From positions 356,674 to 420,673 of the forward strand of contig LNAC01000165.1 in assembly GCA_002007465.1 (NCBI GenBank): a stretch of DNA of 64,000 nt, in the 5' to 3' direction. Shown piece by piece: positions 47,591 to 58,560 of the stretch. This stretch comes from Ailurus styani. Taxonomy: Eukaryota; Chordata; Mammalia; Carnivora; Ailuridae. The notes below the pieces were generated by a model. The model saw only the letters and a program-made list of their open reading frames with translations, made no database searches and had not been told where the DNA came from. The translations under genes and the position numbers were made by a program. How positions within the stretch are numbered: position 1 is the stretch's first letter; each line of letters starts with the position of its first letter.

Positions 47591-48096
47591 GGAGAAAGGG
47601 GGCATGATCAGCCACTGGCCTGCTAAAAGGACCCAGTAACTATTTATTCCAACATATTTCACACAGGCACTAATACCATATGCCACAACAGAAGATTTTC
47701 AATTTGAAATACAATATTAATATCATGAACTTAATCATAAGCATAAAAAATGGTCTCCCTTCCTTTCAACCCCTTGTTCACTTGGTGGCATATCATCCAT
47801 GATCAGGCAGACAACTGTTTGTTTTGTGTCAACTGACTGAAGAGTGATGTGGGGTGGGTGTTAATTCTGATGAAGAGGAGAAAATAGGAAATTCACCATA
47901 GGAATGTGCTTGAATAATAAATCTGGTGATATAATTCTTAGCTATGAGACAGTTTTGATCCTCAAAAGGGATAATTTGTTATAACATTAAGGAGCATTTA
48001 ATGTTACCAGTGAAATGCATTTGTGTTGAACATAAGAAACAGATGATATTTGGACTGAAAACATTGTGAACTTACTTCTTTTTCTCACAGATATTT
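47591..48096. other. unannotated DNA
   Basis: No feature recognised. Confidence 0.5.
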
Positions 48097-48106
48097 GCTT
48101 ACTTTT

Positions 48107-48294
48107 TTTAAAAAAAAGATTTTATTTATTTATTTGAGAGAGAGAGAGTGAGCACAAGCAGGGGGAGGGGCAGACGGAGAGAGAGAAGCAGGCTCCCCAC
48201 GAGCAAGGACCCTGATGGGCTTGACCCCAGGACCCTGGGATCATGACCTGAGCTGAAGGCAGGCGCTCAACCGACTGAGCCACCCATGCGCCCC
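48107..48294 (-). mobile_element. CAN SINE, minus strand
   Basis: Antisense CAN SINE of the 'gagagagagagagtgagcacaagcagggggaggggcagacgg' type, ending 'gagccacccatgcgcccc'. A probable target-site duplication (CTTACTTTT) is seen at 48098-48106 and 48301-48309. Confidence 0.95.
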
Positions 48295-48309
48295 CTGTTC
48301 CTTACTTTT

Positions 48310-48660
48310 AACAAATTTCATGTTCTGCTATGCCAGGGAATGACCGTTAGATTAGATTATGTAATTGACAATAGGAAATTTGGTAAAAAAATGGTTTGAG
48401 TTGAAAGGTGGTTCTGTTTATGGGGAACATCCTCAACAAGATACTGTACACGTTTTATCTTTGTTCTGGAAATAAAATACAGACAATCTAGGGATAATCT
48501 GCTAAATTTTAGGGAGACTTTTGCCTAATGGGTGCGGAAGTGGGGTTTCCAAAGTGAATTCTGATTTTACTCTTTTTCTCATCTTTTGGACTTGCCACTT
48601 GAGGGAAACCTTCCACATCTATTTTAAAGTACTGTTTAATTAATTAATAAACTTATTTAT
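48310..48660. other. unannotated DNA, left flank of the FTL pseudogene
   Basis: No gene. The A-rich tail of the pseudogene (T-rich here, TTTATTTA units) begins at about 48645. Confidence 0.55.
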
Positions 48661-48663
48661 TTA

Positions 48664-49755
48664 TTTACTTATTTTTTGCTGCAAAAAGCTTTATTGATTC
48701 CATTCAGTGCACAGCTTGAGAGATGGCTGCAGGGTGGTTAAAAATCTGCCCAGTGGCCACAGGAAGAAGCTCAGTCAGAAACCCTGGCACCAGGCAGATG
48801 CGGAGGGACCCCTCAAAGGCTGCTGGGTTCTGGAAGCTTCTAGTTGTGCTTGCGTGTGAGGTTTTTTTTTTTTCTTTTTTGCCCCAGGGGTACAGGTCTG
48901 TGAATCATCAGGCTTACACCTTTCCCTGCACTCACCATAGCACAAACTCTCGCCCATGTCCATACCCAGCCACCCTATCCCTGCCCTCCCACCCCCCAGT
49001 AACCCTCAGTTTGTTTCCTGAGATTGAGTCTCTTATGGTTTGTCTCCTTCCCCATCCCCTCTTGTTTCATTATTTTTCCCTCCCTACCCCCCACGACCCC
49101 CCACCCTGCCCCTCAAGTTCCTCCTATCAGAGAGATCATATGATACTTGCCTTTCTCTGATTGACTTATTTCAATCAGCAGAATACCCTCTAGGCGTGTG
49201 AGCTCTGGTAAGAGCCACTGGCAGTCCAGCCCGGGGCCGGCGGCCTGCGGCGAGTCAGGCGGCCGCCATCTTCGTGACCTTTCACCCCCCGGGTGGGAGG
49301 CGGCTCTCCCCGCAGCCACAGAGAACCCGGCGCACGCACATCCCAAACGGCCCGGTTCGGATTCTTCTCTAGGTGCACGCGTTTCCGTGGTGTCGGGGTT
49401 TTACCCCACTCACACTGGGGCGGCTGCTGCACACCCTGGAAGGCGGCGCGGCTGCCGCAGCGGTTTTGCGTCGTGCAGACACACGTCGTCTTGGTTGAAA
49501 CAAGCGCAGAGAGGTAGGTGTAGGAGCCCCGGAGGCGACAGACCGCGGCCTCGGCCTCTGTGGAATGAATCCGATGGAGCTGGGAGCTCATGGTTGATCC
49601 GGTTGAGGCGCTAAACTCAGAGTACGGTGTTGGCTGGTGCCGGAGGCAGAGGATGGCAGGGAGCACGGTTCGGAAGGTTGCAACCGGAAACAGGTGGGAG
49701 GCTAGTCGGAGGCCAGAAGAAGGGGCGTCCCTGGATCTGTTCCCGAATTTGTGCA
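48664..49755 (-). pseudogene. FTL: processed pseudogene of ferritin light chain, split by an L1
   Basis: Ferritin light chain is the non-ferroxidase subunit of the 24-mer cytosolic iron-storage shell; this copy cannot make it. On the minus strand the start codon is at 49591-49589 (M-S-S-Q), followed by recognisable FTL blocks: S-T-E-A-E-A-A-V, G-S-Y-T-Y-L-S, Q-N-R-C-G-S-R-A-A-F-Q, D/C-E-W-G-K-T, L-E-K-N-P-N. A 3' part (K-M-G-D-H-L-T...R-R region) is frame-shifted, and the terminal L-T-R-K-H-N-stop (TAG at 48842-48840) lies beyond the L1. Several internal stretches are deleted, including about 25 codons after Y-L-S and about 20 after L-G-S. A 3' UTR with AATAAA (48695-48690), GCTTTTTGC and an A-rich tail follows. 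A 5' UTR like that of FTL extends to about 49755. No introns are present. The iron-responsive-element loop is not evident. Confidence 0.9.
48861..49193 (-). mobile_element. 5'-truncated carnivore L1 inserted in the FTL pseudogene
   Basis: Poly-T head (48862 onward), then antisense carnivore L1 3' UTR: 'tacaggtctgtgaatcatcaggcttacacc', 'cagtttgtttcctgagattgagtctcttatggtttgtctcc', 'gatcatatgatacttgcctttctctgattgacttatttc'. A 9-bp target-site duplication (GCGTGTGAG) lies at 48852-48860 and 49194-49202, inside the last codons of the pseudogene. Only about 330 bp of L1 were inserted. Confidence 0.92.
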
Positions 49756-51069
49756 GAATTCCGAAAGCTTTAGTAAAGAAGAGTTTTGATGTTGGGCGGT
49801 AGAAAAAATACATGAAGCTGTAGGGCAGGGGCTTGCTAGTCCGGGACACGAAGTACCTCGAGTAACAAGTCCATGTGGGTGAGGAAAATTGGTTAAATAG
49901 AAGCTCATTAAGGTTTATGATTCTGGAATGTATTTGCAAAACCGTGTGGCGGGTCATATTTTTCTGGCTTGCGTTAGCGCCGGCTTAACCCAGTAACTGT
50001 AAAAATGAAAACTTGCTGTATTCTCAAAGATGGGTTCCAAACTGCCTACCCAGTATCTTTCCCCCTCCACGCCCCTCCACGGAATGAGTACGACCAATTT
50101 ATCAATCTCTTTTACAATCTTTGAGCGTATCCAGAGCTTTTATCCTGTGCCCTGCAGTTCCCTGGTTCTGCAGTGGGGAGGAACTTGTTCAAATTCATGC
50201 ACTGGTAGGGGCCAAACCTGGATTCTCTCAGTCTCCTTCAAATGACACCCTGTCCTGATCTACCCAGTTTGTATTAAATATTTCTGCGACGTATTACTTA
50301 CATCTCTATTTAGCATTTATTATCAGTTATTATCAGTTTTGCTTTATGGCTAGTTTATTTCATATTGATCTATTGAACTTAGTTTTTGTGACTTTCTCAT
50401 TGACCTCGCATTATTCTCTTACATAACATCCTTCCCCACCCCTGGTGCATTGCCTTTCACAGTGAACACAGCTCCATACATATTTGTGGAACTCATAGCA
50501 CTTAAAAGAATAAATATTGCTTCTAAGTCTCACAATCAGTAATTCTTGGGTAAATCAGAGTGGCTAACTCAGTTGATTTGAGTACCGGCTTCTAAAATTA
50601 GATACTAAAAGCACAGGGGAAGAAAATGAAATGTCTAAGATATGATCATTTTTAATATACTCGTATGCTAAATTTTAGAATGTATGGATCAGACAATTTA
50701 TTTCAATAGGATAACATGTAACCATACACCGTGGTAAGCTGCTTATCCATTTGAAAAGGGAATTAATAATATTGCTCTCCTTTAGGACATCTACACAAAC
50801 AGATTAGGATTTCTGGTGACCACAAATAGTCCTCAGTAGTTAGAAAATACCTTGAAGTATTTCTGAATTGAAGGAAAAAAATCCAGCTTTCATAGCATTT
50901 TTTTTTTCATGTTGGCACTTGTTTACAGATGATTTAATATAAGCAAAATAATTGAGCATGTGTTTCATCTTAGGTGTAGAGGCAAACACAGTATATAGAT
51001 TATGTTCAATTCTCAATAAGTTTTTAGGTAAAGTTATATTTCACCACTAAAGTTAATCTCACCACCCAT
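49756..51069. other. unannotated DNA
   Basis: Right flank of the pseudogene. No gene or clear repeat recognised. Confidence 0.55.
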
Positions 51070-52830
51070 ACTTTTTCTCCTCACATTTTTTATTGAGAAA
51101 TATTACTTGCACACAGAAAAGTGCATAAAATCCAAATGGATAGTTATGTAAATAAAATAAAGCAAATACCTGTATAAGCATTGCTGAGAGCAGGAAATAG
51201 AACATCTTGTATAGAAGATTTGGAATAACCACTGAAGGCAGAGTGACAGGGAACTTACCAGGCAAATTTATCCCAATTGTAGACTCCTTCCTTTCTCCTA
51301 GTGTTTACATTCTGCTGACTTTGACAGTGAAATTGACTTTGCTCGTCTTTATGATTTTGCCACCGATGTGTTCATCTCAAAATAAAAAGGTTAATTTTTT
51401 CATTTTTGAACTTCATATAAATGGAATCACATTGTATATATTCTTTTCTTATTTTTGCTTAACCTTATGGTGGTGGGGTTCATTCATATTGTTGCATGGA
51501 ACTTTATTTTGGCATTTGTTTTTAATACTGCATAGTGTCCATTTGAATGAATATCACAGTTTATTTATGCATTTTACTGATAATGGCAGTTTGGCAAGTT
51601 TCCAGTTATAGGCTATTATGAACAATGTCTCTTGGTGCAAGCTTTTAAATTATATACCTAGCAGTGGGATTGCTGGATCAAAGGGTAAAAATGCTTTAGT
51701 TATTCTAGATAATGCCACTCCAAAAAGAGTGTGTGAATTTATACTCCCACCAGTGGTATATGACAATTTCTGATGCTCTAAATCCTGGCCAACATTCGGT
51801 ATTAGACTTTTAAATTTTTTCCAATCTTAAGGATGTTTAATGTTAACTTGTTTCAATTTGCATTTTCTCTATTACCAGTGAGGTTGAGTACCTTTTTTTT
51901 TTTTTTTTTTTGTAATAAGCTTATTGGTGATTTGGATTTTGACTTTTGTGAAACTTCTTTTCAAATTCTTTGCCTGTTTTTGTACTGGATAGGTTTTTTT
52001 GTTTTTTTGTTTTTTTGTTTTTTTTATTTTTTTAATTTGAATTTCTCACTGAGCTGGCTGTGTACTGAGACCAAGCATTCTCAGCTTACAAATATCTTCT
52101 TCCTTTCTGTGGTCTGTCTCTTTGCCTTTCTCATGGAGTCTTATAACAAGCAGAAGTTCTCAATTTTAATATAGTCAAAATTATTGGTATCTTCCTTTAT
52201 AGCAAGTGCTTATTAAGTATTTATTAATAAGTGTCTTATTAAAGACCCCTATCCCAAGATTATGAAGATATTCATTTATGTTCTTTTCTAAAATTTTTAA
52301 AATTTTGCCTTTTCCACTCAGGTTTTTAATTCTTATGGGAGTGATTCTTACTTATGGATATAATTACCCATTATAGCAGTTCCACTGATTGAAAAGTCTG
52401 CCCTTTCTCCCTTGCTTTACAGTGCTAACTTGTTATAAATCAAGTGTCCTTTTGTGTATAGGGTTGCTTCTGAACTTCACTTATATTCTGTTGATTTAAA
52501 AGTCCATCCTTGCAATAAGTGTTTGCCATCTTGATTACCTTAGCTTGGTATAGGCTTGATATGGTAAGTCTTTCCTACCATTTTCTTCTGCAAGTGTGTC
52601 TGAGCCATTCATGGCCTTTTAAATGCACATGTAAATATACTTGTTCAGTATCCGTACACAGGCTAAAATAATCTGCTGGTGATATGGATGGAATTCATTG
52701 ACTCTGTATATTAATTTCAGTAGAAATATTTATTCTTGTAAGCTTTCCAATCTATGAATTTGATATACATTTAATTATTTTAAAAACATGTTTATCTATA
52801 TTTCCAGATGATTTTAGTTTTTTTCTTTAC
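51070..52830 (-). mobile_element. old L1 (L1ME/HAL1-like), minus strand
   Basis: Antisense L1 blocks run in order: 'tttttattgagaaatattacttgc', 'acttcatataaatggaatcacattgtatatattc', 'tcatattgttgcatggaac', 'actgcatagtgtccatttgaatgaa', 'gtgggattgctggatcaaagggtaaa', 'actcccaccagtggtat', 'ttaacttgtttcaatttgcattttc', 'ttctcaattttaatatagtcaaaatt', 'gcttgatatggtaagtctttcc'. It is heavily mutated with no usable frame. A 25-base T run (about 51889-51913) and a (TTTTTTTG)n stretch (51993-52030) lie inside it. Confidence 0.75.
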
Positions 52831-52990
52831 TTTTATTTTTGTCCTAAATTTATTGAGGTATGATCGATAAGTAAAAATTGTATATATATGTAAGTTCCAC
52901 AGTGTGGTTTTTTAAAAAGGTGTACAATGTGATGACATAATATCCATATACACTGCGAAATGATTATTTCAGTTTTTGGGGTCTTTAACA
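52831..52990 (-). mobile_element. L1M 3' end fragment, minus strand
   Basis: 'aaatttattgaggtatgatcgataagtaaaaattgtatatatatgtaa' and 'ggtgtacaatgtgatgacataatatcc' match the antisense L1M 3' UTR (tttattgaggtataattgacata...aaggtgtacaatttgatg). Confidence 0.65.
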
Positions 52991-53189
52991 ATCCAGTAAC
53001 ATGTTATGTATCTTTCTTAGATTTTTGCTGAGGTGCTTGATAGATTTCGATGCTGTTAGAAATTTCCCTTTGTTCTTGAACATAGTCCAATGTAGTACTC
53101 CAAGAACCCTTCTCATTATTCCTTCTCTAACTTGTATCCTCACTATTTCTTACGCCACTGACCCTTTAGTATATGAACATACTCTCCAC

Positions 53190-53935
53190 ACATTTAACAA
53201 AAGCCTCCAGTAGCTGCCTGTGTACTCCCCTCTATCTTTCTTTTATGGCCAACAATGTGGACTGCACTCTGTCTCTTGTTTTCCCTCTCAGTTAGTCACT
53301 TCCCAACCTGCTGTGATCTGATTCCCTGCCATCCACCACGCCGCATCTGCCCTGTCAGAGGATCTCCTGAGGACTAAAGCCAGGGTCCATTTTTCAAAGT
53401 CCTTCCTCCTTGATGTTCTAAAATTATAGAACATTGTTGATAATGCTAATGCTATTAATAATTATAAGCTACTAATAATATTAGTGCTAAAATTGACCTG
53501 TGAGTGTTTTCACGTAGCAGCACATTAAAGCTGGTATTTTTGCAGCCAGATGTTATCACAGGTGAAATGGCACATTCCAGGATTCAAGGTAAGTTCTATA
53601 GGGAAGCCTGTCTAATGTTACAGTCTAAACTTTGTCCAATTCTTATCTCTCCCTTACATTCTGGGCTCCTAATCTCCTCTGGTTCTCCTTTTACCTATCC
53701 AGCCTTTTTTTCTTAGTCTTCTCACATTTCTCTTATAGTGCCCATGTCCTCAGTGTGGATCCTTCCAAGAGTTCTGTCACTGGTTTTCTTCTCATTCCTC
53801 CTGTCCTTCCTTGTGTGGTGTCATCCACTCCCATAGCATCAGCTATTATTCACCACACTAACTTCTTTTTATCTGGAACCCAGCATGGTACCTGGCTCAT
53901 AGCTAGTTGGATGGTAAATGCATGAATGAATGAGG
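53190..53935 (+). mobile_element. L2 LINE 3' part, diverged
   Basis: 'aacaaaagcctccagtagctgcctgtgt' near the start and 'ggaacccagcatggtacctggctcatagctagttggatggtaaatgcatgaatgaatgagg' at the end are L2 3' blocks. The middle is poorly conserved, and the candidate exon at 53546 lies inside it. Confidence 0.5.
53546..53588 (+). other. candidate 43-nt exon (weak)
   Basis: Follows 'ctggtatttttgcag' and ends TTCAAG before GTAAGTTC, a near-consensus donor. Two frames are open over the 43 nt. It lies within probable old L2 sequence, so an exonised repeat or chance is likely. Confidence 0.1.
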
Positions 53936-53959
53936 CTTTAAACTTATGTCTGCCAAATT

Positions 53960-54260
53960 CATATTCCTAGCTCAGCCTTCAGCAGACTGAGAGATCTAAA
54001 ACTATCTTAAATCTCCACTGGACAGTGTCCAGCCATCTCAGCTGAAGATTTACAAAACTGAGCTTATAATTTTTCTCTCCCAAACGTGCTCCTTCTCTTA
54101 TATATATCTTATCCTGGTTAAAAGCATGACGCTTCATCTATTTGCTCATTCTGGAAACCTGGCAGTCACAATCACAGCACTCTTTTTATTATGCTAGCCT
54201 CAGAAATCAGTAATCAGATCTACTAATGTAGATTTCTTGCATTCTGGTCTTTACTGCCCT
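53960..54260 (+). mobile_element. L2 LINE ORF2 fragment
   Basis: 'aaaactgagcttataatttttctctcccaaacgtgctccttctc' and 'tggaaacctggcagtcacaatc' parallel the L2 ORF2 blocks 'aactgaactcatcatctttccccct...ctgctcctcctcc' and 'agaaacctgggagtcatcc'. Confidence 0.5.
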
Positions 54261-54988
54261 GTCTCCTGGGACAGTCCTTTTTGGCACATCTATGTGTTTC
54301 ATATGTTGGTGATTCATATATTGGACTATTCTAGAAGGAATAAAAAAAGTGCAGATTTTACCCTTTCAGGGGTAAATAGCATTACTGTTTTCCCATGTAA
54401 AGAAAAAGAATCCTTCTAGTTTGGCAGCTTATATTTTGAGATTTCCCCAGAGAGAATCATACAAGAATCTATTCCTGCCCCCCCCTTTTTCTTCTTCTCC
54501 ACACTGTTAGGTATACAAAATAATGGAAGAAAAAACTTGTGAAGAAACTGAAATATTTAGTCAGAAGTTAGATACTCAGATGCTTTGGCACTTAGTTGAG
54601 ATTTTCAAAATTTTATTCCCAATGTTCACAGAAATGTGGCTGAGAAAACTGAACTGTGCACTTCATTAATGTTAACTGCTGAACAACCAAATACCTTGTT
54701 TTCTGTCACTTCAATCTTTCCAAAGGAAGGCATATTAAATTCTCACTGCAAGGGTCTCTGTCTACAGCTTTTGTGATGTTCTTCTGGGGGGGGGGTGTCT
54801 TATGTGTGGGGTAACTGACCTTTAGGAGTGCTGGCATAAGGCCAGAAGGAAGAAAACAAAGATTGTAAAGTTAGAACAGCAACTTTTATGCCAAACATGG
54901 TGAAATTGGCAATTGTAACATTTTCATAATGACGTAGATACATTTTGAGCCACTGGAAATCTTATCTAATAGACATTATACATAAATT
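54261..54988. other. unannotated DNA
   Basis: No gene. C and G homopolymer runs occur at 54478-54486 and 54785-54796. Confidence 0.55.
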
Positions 54989-55001
54989 AGGATATTGATT
55001 T

Positions 55002-55190
55002 TTTAAAAAGATTTTATTCGTTTATTTGAGAGAGAGCCTGAGTGGGGAGAGGGTCAGAGGAGCAGAGGGAGAGGGAGAAACAGACTCCCTGCTGAGCAGA
55101 AAGCCTGATGAAAGGCTTNGAGGTTTGATCCCAGGACCCAAAGATCATGACCCAAGGCCAAAGGCAGATGCTTAACTGACTAGGCACCCC
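55002..55190 (-). mobile_element. CAN SINE with an N, minus strand
   Basis: Antisense CAN SINE of the older subtype. A 13-bp target-site duplication (AGGATATTGATTT) lies at 54989-55001 and 55191-55203. The base at 55119 is N, and the sequence around it (ggcttNgaggttt) is longer than other copies, so this spot may be mis-assembled. Confidence 0.93.
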
Positions 55191-55217
55191 AGGATATTGA
55201 TTTATGAAATTCTTTTT

Positions 55218-55415
55218 TTTTTTAAAGATTTTATTTATTTATTTATTTCACAGAGGGAGAGAGATCACAAGGAGGCAGAGAGGCAGGCAGAGAGAAAGGG
55301 GGAAACAGGCTCCCCACTGAGCAGAGAGCCTGATGCAGGCCTCGATCCCAGGACCCTGAGATCATGACCTGAGCCGAAAGCAGAGGCTTTAACCCACTGA
55401 GCCACCGAGGCGCCC
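55218..55415 (-). mobile_element. CAN SINE, young, minus strand
   Basis: Antisense CAN SINE 14 bases right of the previous one. Its own 15-bp target-site duplication (TATGAAATTCTTTTT) lies at 55203-55217 and 55416-55430, showing an independent insertion. Confidence 0.97.
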
Positions 55416-55439
55416 TATGAAATTCTTTTTAACAACATT

Positions 55440-55801
55440 TTATACTGTGATGGACATTCCAAAGCTAGAATTGTGGCTGGCAGTGTCACTGTTAGTGGTA
55501 ACAGTCCTTCAGGGATTGACCAGGCTAAGGACGTCATGCCTCTACTGTTACAGAGAAGGGAGTACACAGCCCCAGCTTGGCTACCCCACTTTGGGACATT
55601 CTAGTCTCAGAATTCCCTGTAGTGTCGGCAAAGGTTTCCAATGAGGCATCCCAGCTTGATGTTTTCCTTAGCCCACTCTTCTTTCTCTTTCTTTTTCATT
55701 TCCTTCTACAGATGTTGGTCCCTAGAACATTACATAATAAACATCCTGCATGCTAGTCTCCATCTCAAAGTGTGCTTCTGAGGGAACCCAACCTGCAACA
55801 C
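55440..55801 (+). mobile_element. LTR-like relic
   Basis: The right end 'ataaacatcctgcatgctagtctccatctcaaagtgtgcttctgagggaacccaacctgcaaca' ends in CA. It is the same family as the minus-strand copy at 17135. Probably an ERVL/MaLR-type LTR; the 5' border is unclear. Confidence 0.5.
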
Positions 55802-55934
55802 CTACCACATAAAAGTTTTATGCAGCTTTGGCAGGCAAACACAGTACGAATGTGAATGCTATGAGGCTTCCCCTAGCACAGGAAACTCATAAAGGTTACC
55901 AAGTAAACAAGATTCCTTCATTCTGGCAACATTT

Positions 55935-56235
55935 GCACACCAGGCACCCTCAGGGATACAGAGATGAATAAGACGTAATTCCTTGTCCTCTGATGAGGGA
56001 TGTAGACATGCATAAACGGTCACAATACAACCCAATAAATGCTGTAGTGGAGGATTGCACAATGTGCTCTTGGAACACAGAGGAAGGATCAGTTAAAGCT
56101 GCCAGAGTGTTCCTGAAGACTTCACAGGAGGAAACATTTGATTGGCACATTAAAAGTAAAGATGGGAGATAGAATTCCAGGCTGGAGTTGTGGCGTACGA
56201 AGAGGCACAAAGGCGAAGAGGGGAATGGCATGTTT
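55935..56235 (-). mobile_element. L2 LINE 3' part, minus strand
   Basis: 'gcaccctcagggatacagagatgaataagacgtaattccttgtcctctgatg', 'gcacaatgtgctcttggaacacagaggaagg', 'cctgaagacttcacaggaggaaacatttgattggcacatt' and 'gaattccaggctgg' follow the antisense L2 3' region in order. The 165-codon minus ORF here is an incidental reading through this repeat. Confidence 0.7.
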
Positions 56236-56404
56236 AGGGGGAATATCTTTGTAACATTCAAGGTGAGAAAAGGAAATCCAGAGAGCTTTGCTATAAAACA
56301 GAGGAGAGAAAAGAGTTTCAAAGAGACAATGGTCAACTTTGTTAGATGCTCCAGAGAAGGTGCCTGGGCTGAGCACTGCAAAATAAGCCATTGTGCCCAT
56401 GTTG

Positions 56405-56795
56405 GAATGGGCAAGCAAATGGTGGTATACTCATAAATGGAATTCATGCAAGAAAAAGATAAAAATGTGAAACATGATGTGAGTGAAAAAAGTCAGATAA
56501 GATACAGAGACAGGTTTAATTAAACCCATAGTACTTAGGAATACTTGCTTAGGTGGTAAAAATGCAAAAGAAAACTAGGAGAACGAGTGCTGTAAATTAG
56601 GACAGTGCTTCTTTGAAAGGAAGAAGGGGTAATGACCTGGATGGGCATGAGGGCAACTGTTGGGGTCTGGTATGTTCTCTTTCTTGATCTGAGTGATGTT
56701 TTTATGTGCATTTCCTGTGGAAGAAATCTGTGGACGGTACATTTCTATTTTGTGAGCTTTTCTGTGATGTGGCTTATGTTTCACAATGGGTAGGG
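56405..56795 (+). mobile_element. L1M 3' end
   Basis: Plus-strand L1M blocks: 'aaatggtggtatactcataaatggaattcatgcaag', 'gtgagtgaaaaaagtcagataagatac', 'ggggtaatgacctgg', 'tatgttctctttcttgatctgagtgatgtttttatg', 'acggtacatttctattttgtgagcttttctgtgatgtg'. This is the normal order toward the L1M 3' terminus. Confidence 0.7.
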
Positions 56796-57474
56796 GTAAA
56801 AATTAAGCAACCGGAATGATTAATTTCAGAGTAGTAGTAGCTCTTGGTGAGTAGTTTCAGGAAAGTGGTGGGCGATGGTGTTCAGATTGTGCTTGGTTGA
56901 GGAACTAAAAGAACAAAATCTGGAAATTCAGATTATCTTCTTCATTTTGGTAGGGAATAGAAACAGGTAATCTGGACTTGTGGAATAAATAACATTTAAA
57001 TTAGTAATACTCCTAAACTAAATGCCCTTAGTTAAAATTTATCACACATGGAAGTAAACAGGAGTAAATTATAAATAATCAGACAAAACATTGTTGAAAA
57101 CTCATGGTGACAAGCAAATAACCTTTTTTAAAAACAGGTTTTTGAACGCTTCATTCATAGTTATTATTTAATGTCAATCTAATAAATGAGTTTTAGAAAC
57201 TTGGAATTAAAAAAGGGAGTACTTGAAAAAAAGGCAAGTAAACTAAAAAAACAACTCATAAATATGTTATTAATCATTTACCTTTAAGGGGCTGGAATCT
57301 TTGGAATATTAACATTTTTTTCTTTTTTTTAGTTTTAACACAGCATTTGTACCTCGTTATATTTTTGGTACAGCAAATTACAGCACATTAAATTTCATGA
57401 AAACCCAAATTTTGACATCTACACTAATATTCTCCTGCTGGAGTCAAGGAATGTTGAGAATAAGAGGGAACTTT
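56796..57474. other. unannotated A-rich DNA
   Basis: No feature recognised. Confidence 0.55.
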
Positions 57475-57625
57475 TAAGGTAACTCATTTGACTTGTTGAC
57501 TTGACAGTTGGCACTCTGAGGCCTCGGAGGCTGAATGTCAGCACCCCGGTCGCATAGTGATGGAAAGCCACCAAAGCCTGGGTCTCTCGCCTCTCAGTCC
57601 TGTGATAACTTCCCTACAGCACCCT
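57475..57625 (-). mobile_element. MIR SINE, minus strand
   Basis: 'gcatagtgatggaaagccaccaaagcctgggtctctcgcctctcagtcctgtgataacttccctac' follows the antisense MIR 5' part (cagagccgggactcgaacccaggtct...agcccatgctcttaaccac). Confidence 0.55.
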
Positions 57626-58434
57626 AGAACTCGCAGATCAAAGCTTTGTGTGGCAAAAGATTCAAACAAGTCCTAGAGTTTTGTGATAATGGAATTTGGT
57701 CTGTACCAATATTGAAAATGTTCTGTATTTAGAAATTGTTTTAAGTCATAGTTTGAAAACATCGAATACTTGATTGTTATTTTTAGTTAGTCTTGGGGTG
57801 GTATCATTTATTTAGGGAGAACTCATTTCCTTTGTAGAATGTGATTGGAAAATAAGTTGGTTAATGGAAATTCACTATAAATGCAACTCCTAATGCAAGC
57901 TTAAATTCTGAGACAGAAGGTCAGCTGCATAGTCTTGTCATCTTCCATACAATATGAGCCCCCATATGTTGCCTCAGTAAAGAATCTTGGATATCTTTGT
58001 GGATGGCCAGGGCTTCCCTTTTCATGGTAGAGGGAGGAAAGGAATCCCTGACTGATTAAATGGTGGATCCAGAGCTATATTCTCAGACAAACCCCGGCCT
58101 TCCCTCAACTTACTCTTATTTTGCCCTTCTTATAGGAAACACGCCCTCCTTGAACAGTAGTGTCCCTTCTGACGTCTCATATGATGCAGGGAGAAAATTC
58201 TCAATTTAATTCTCATCAGTATTTTTTCTTTTAACCATTGATCCTGTCATAAGGGCTACATCTCTCAAACTGAAGAAAACTTTGTATCCAGGAAGCCTAT
58301 AAGTCTCTATAGCTTTGACCTTCTAAGAGACTATCAGTGAAAAATGTCTTCTAATTTATGACCTCATGGAGCTATTTTCATCATCTGTAATTCTCAACAC
58401 ACTTAAATCTAGTCAACTTTGTGGTATCATTCCC
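57626..58434. other. unannotated DNA
   Basis: No feature recognised. Confidence 0.55.
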
Positions 58435-58560
58435 ATGTCTACGGACCACCTCCTCTACCAGACTGTAGGTGTCTTGAAGACAGGTTATGAGGTTAGGAAT
58501 TATTGTGCACCCCAGTGCACCTAGAATGATGATAAGTGCACACTAAGTTATTAATGATTA
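58435..58560 (+). mobile_element. L2 LINE 3' terminus
   Basis: 'taccagactgtaggtgtcttgaagacaggttatgaggttaggaattattgtgcaccccagtgcacctagaatgatgataag' matches L2 (ctagaatgtaagctccatgagggcagggac...tatccccagcgcctagaacag). Confidence 0.6.

Noticed and set aside
48723..49160. 145-codon plus-strand ORF
   Set aside because: Antisense to the FTL 3' UTR and the inserted L1 3' UTR; proline/histidine-rich only because of the L1 C-rich stretch.
49195..49800. CpG island promoter with YY1-like site and splice donors (e.g. GAGAGGTAGGT near 49508)
   Set aside because: The CpG-rich body, the AAGATGGCGGC motif and the donor-like strings are explained by antisense or sense reading of an FTL retropseudogene.
49190..49957. 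255-codon minus-strand ORF as a new protein
   Set aside because: It is a run through FTL 5' UTR and decayed FTL coding sequence with deletions and frame change; the first 122 codons are upstream and UTR sequence.
51833..52174. 113-codon Phe-rich ORF resembling a membrane protein
   Set aside because: Encoded by T-rich antisense L1/HAL1 sequence and homopolymer T runs.
55950..56447. 165-codon minus-strand ORF
   Set aside because: Reads through an antisense L2 3' end and an L1M 3' end, so it is incidental.
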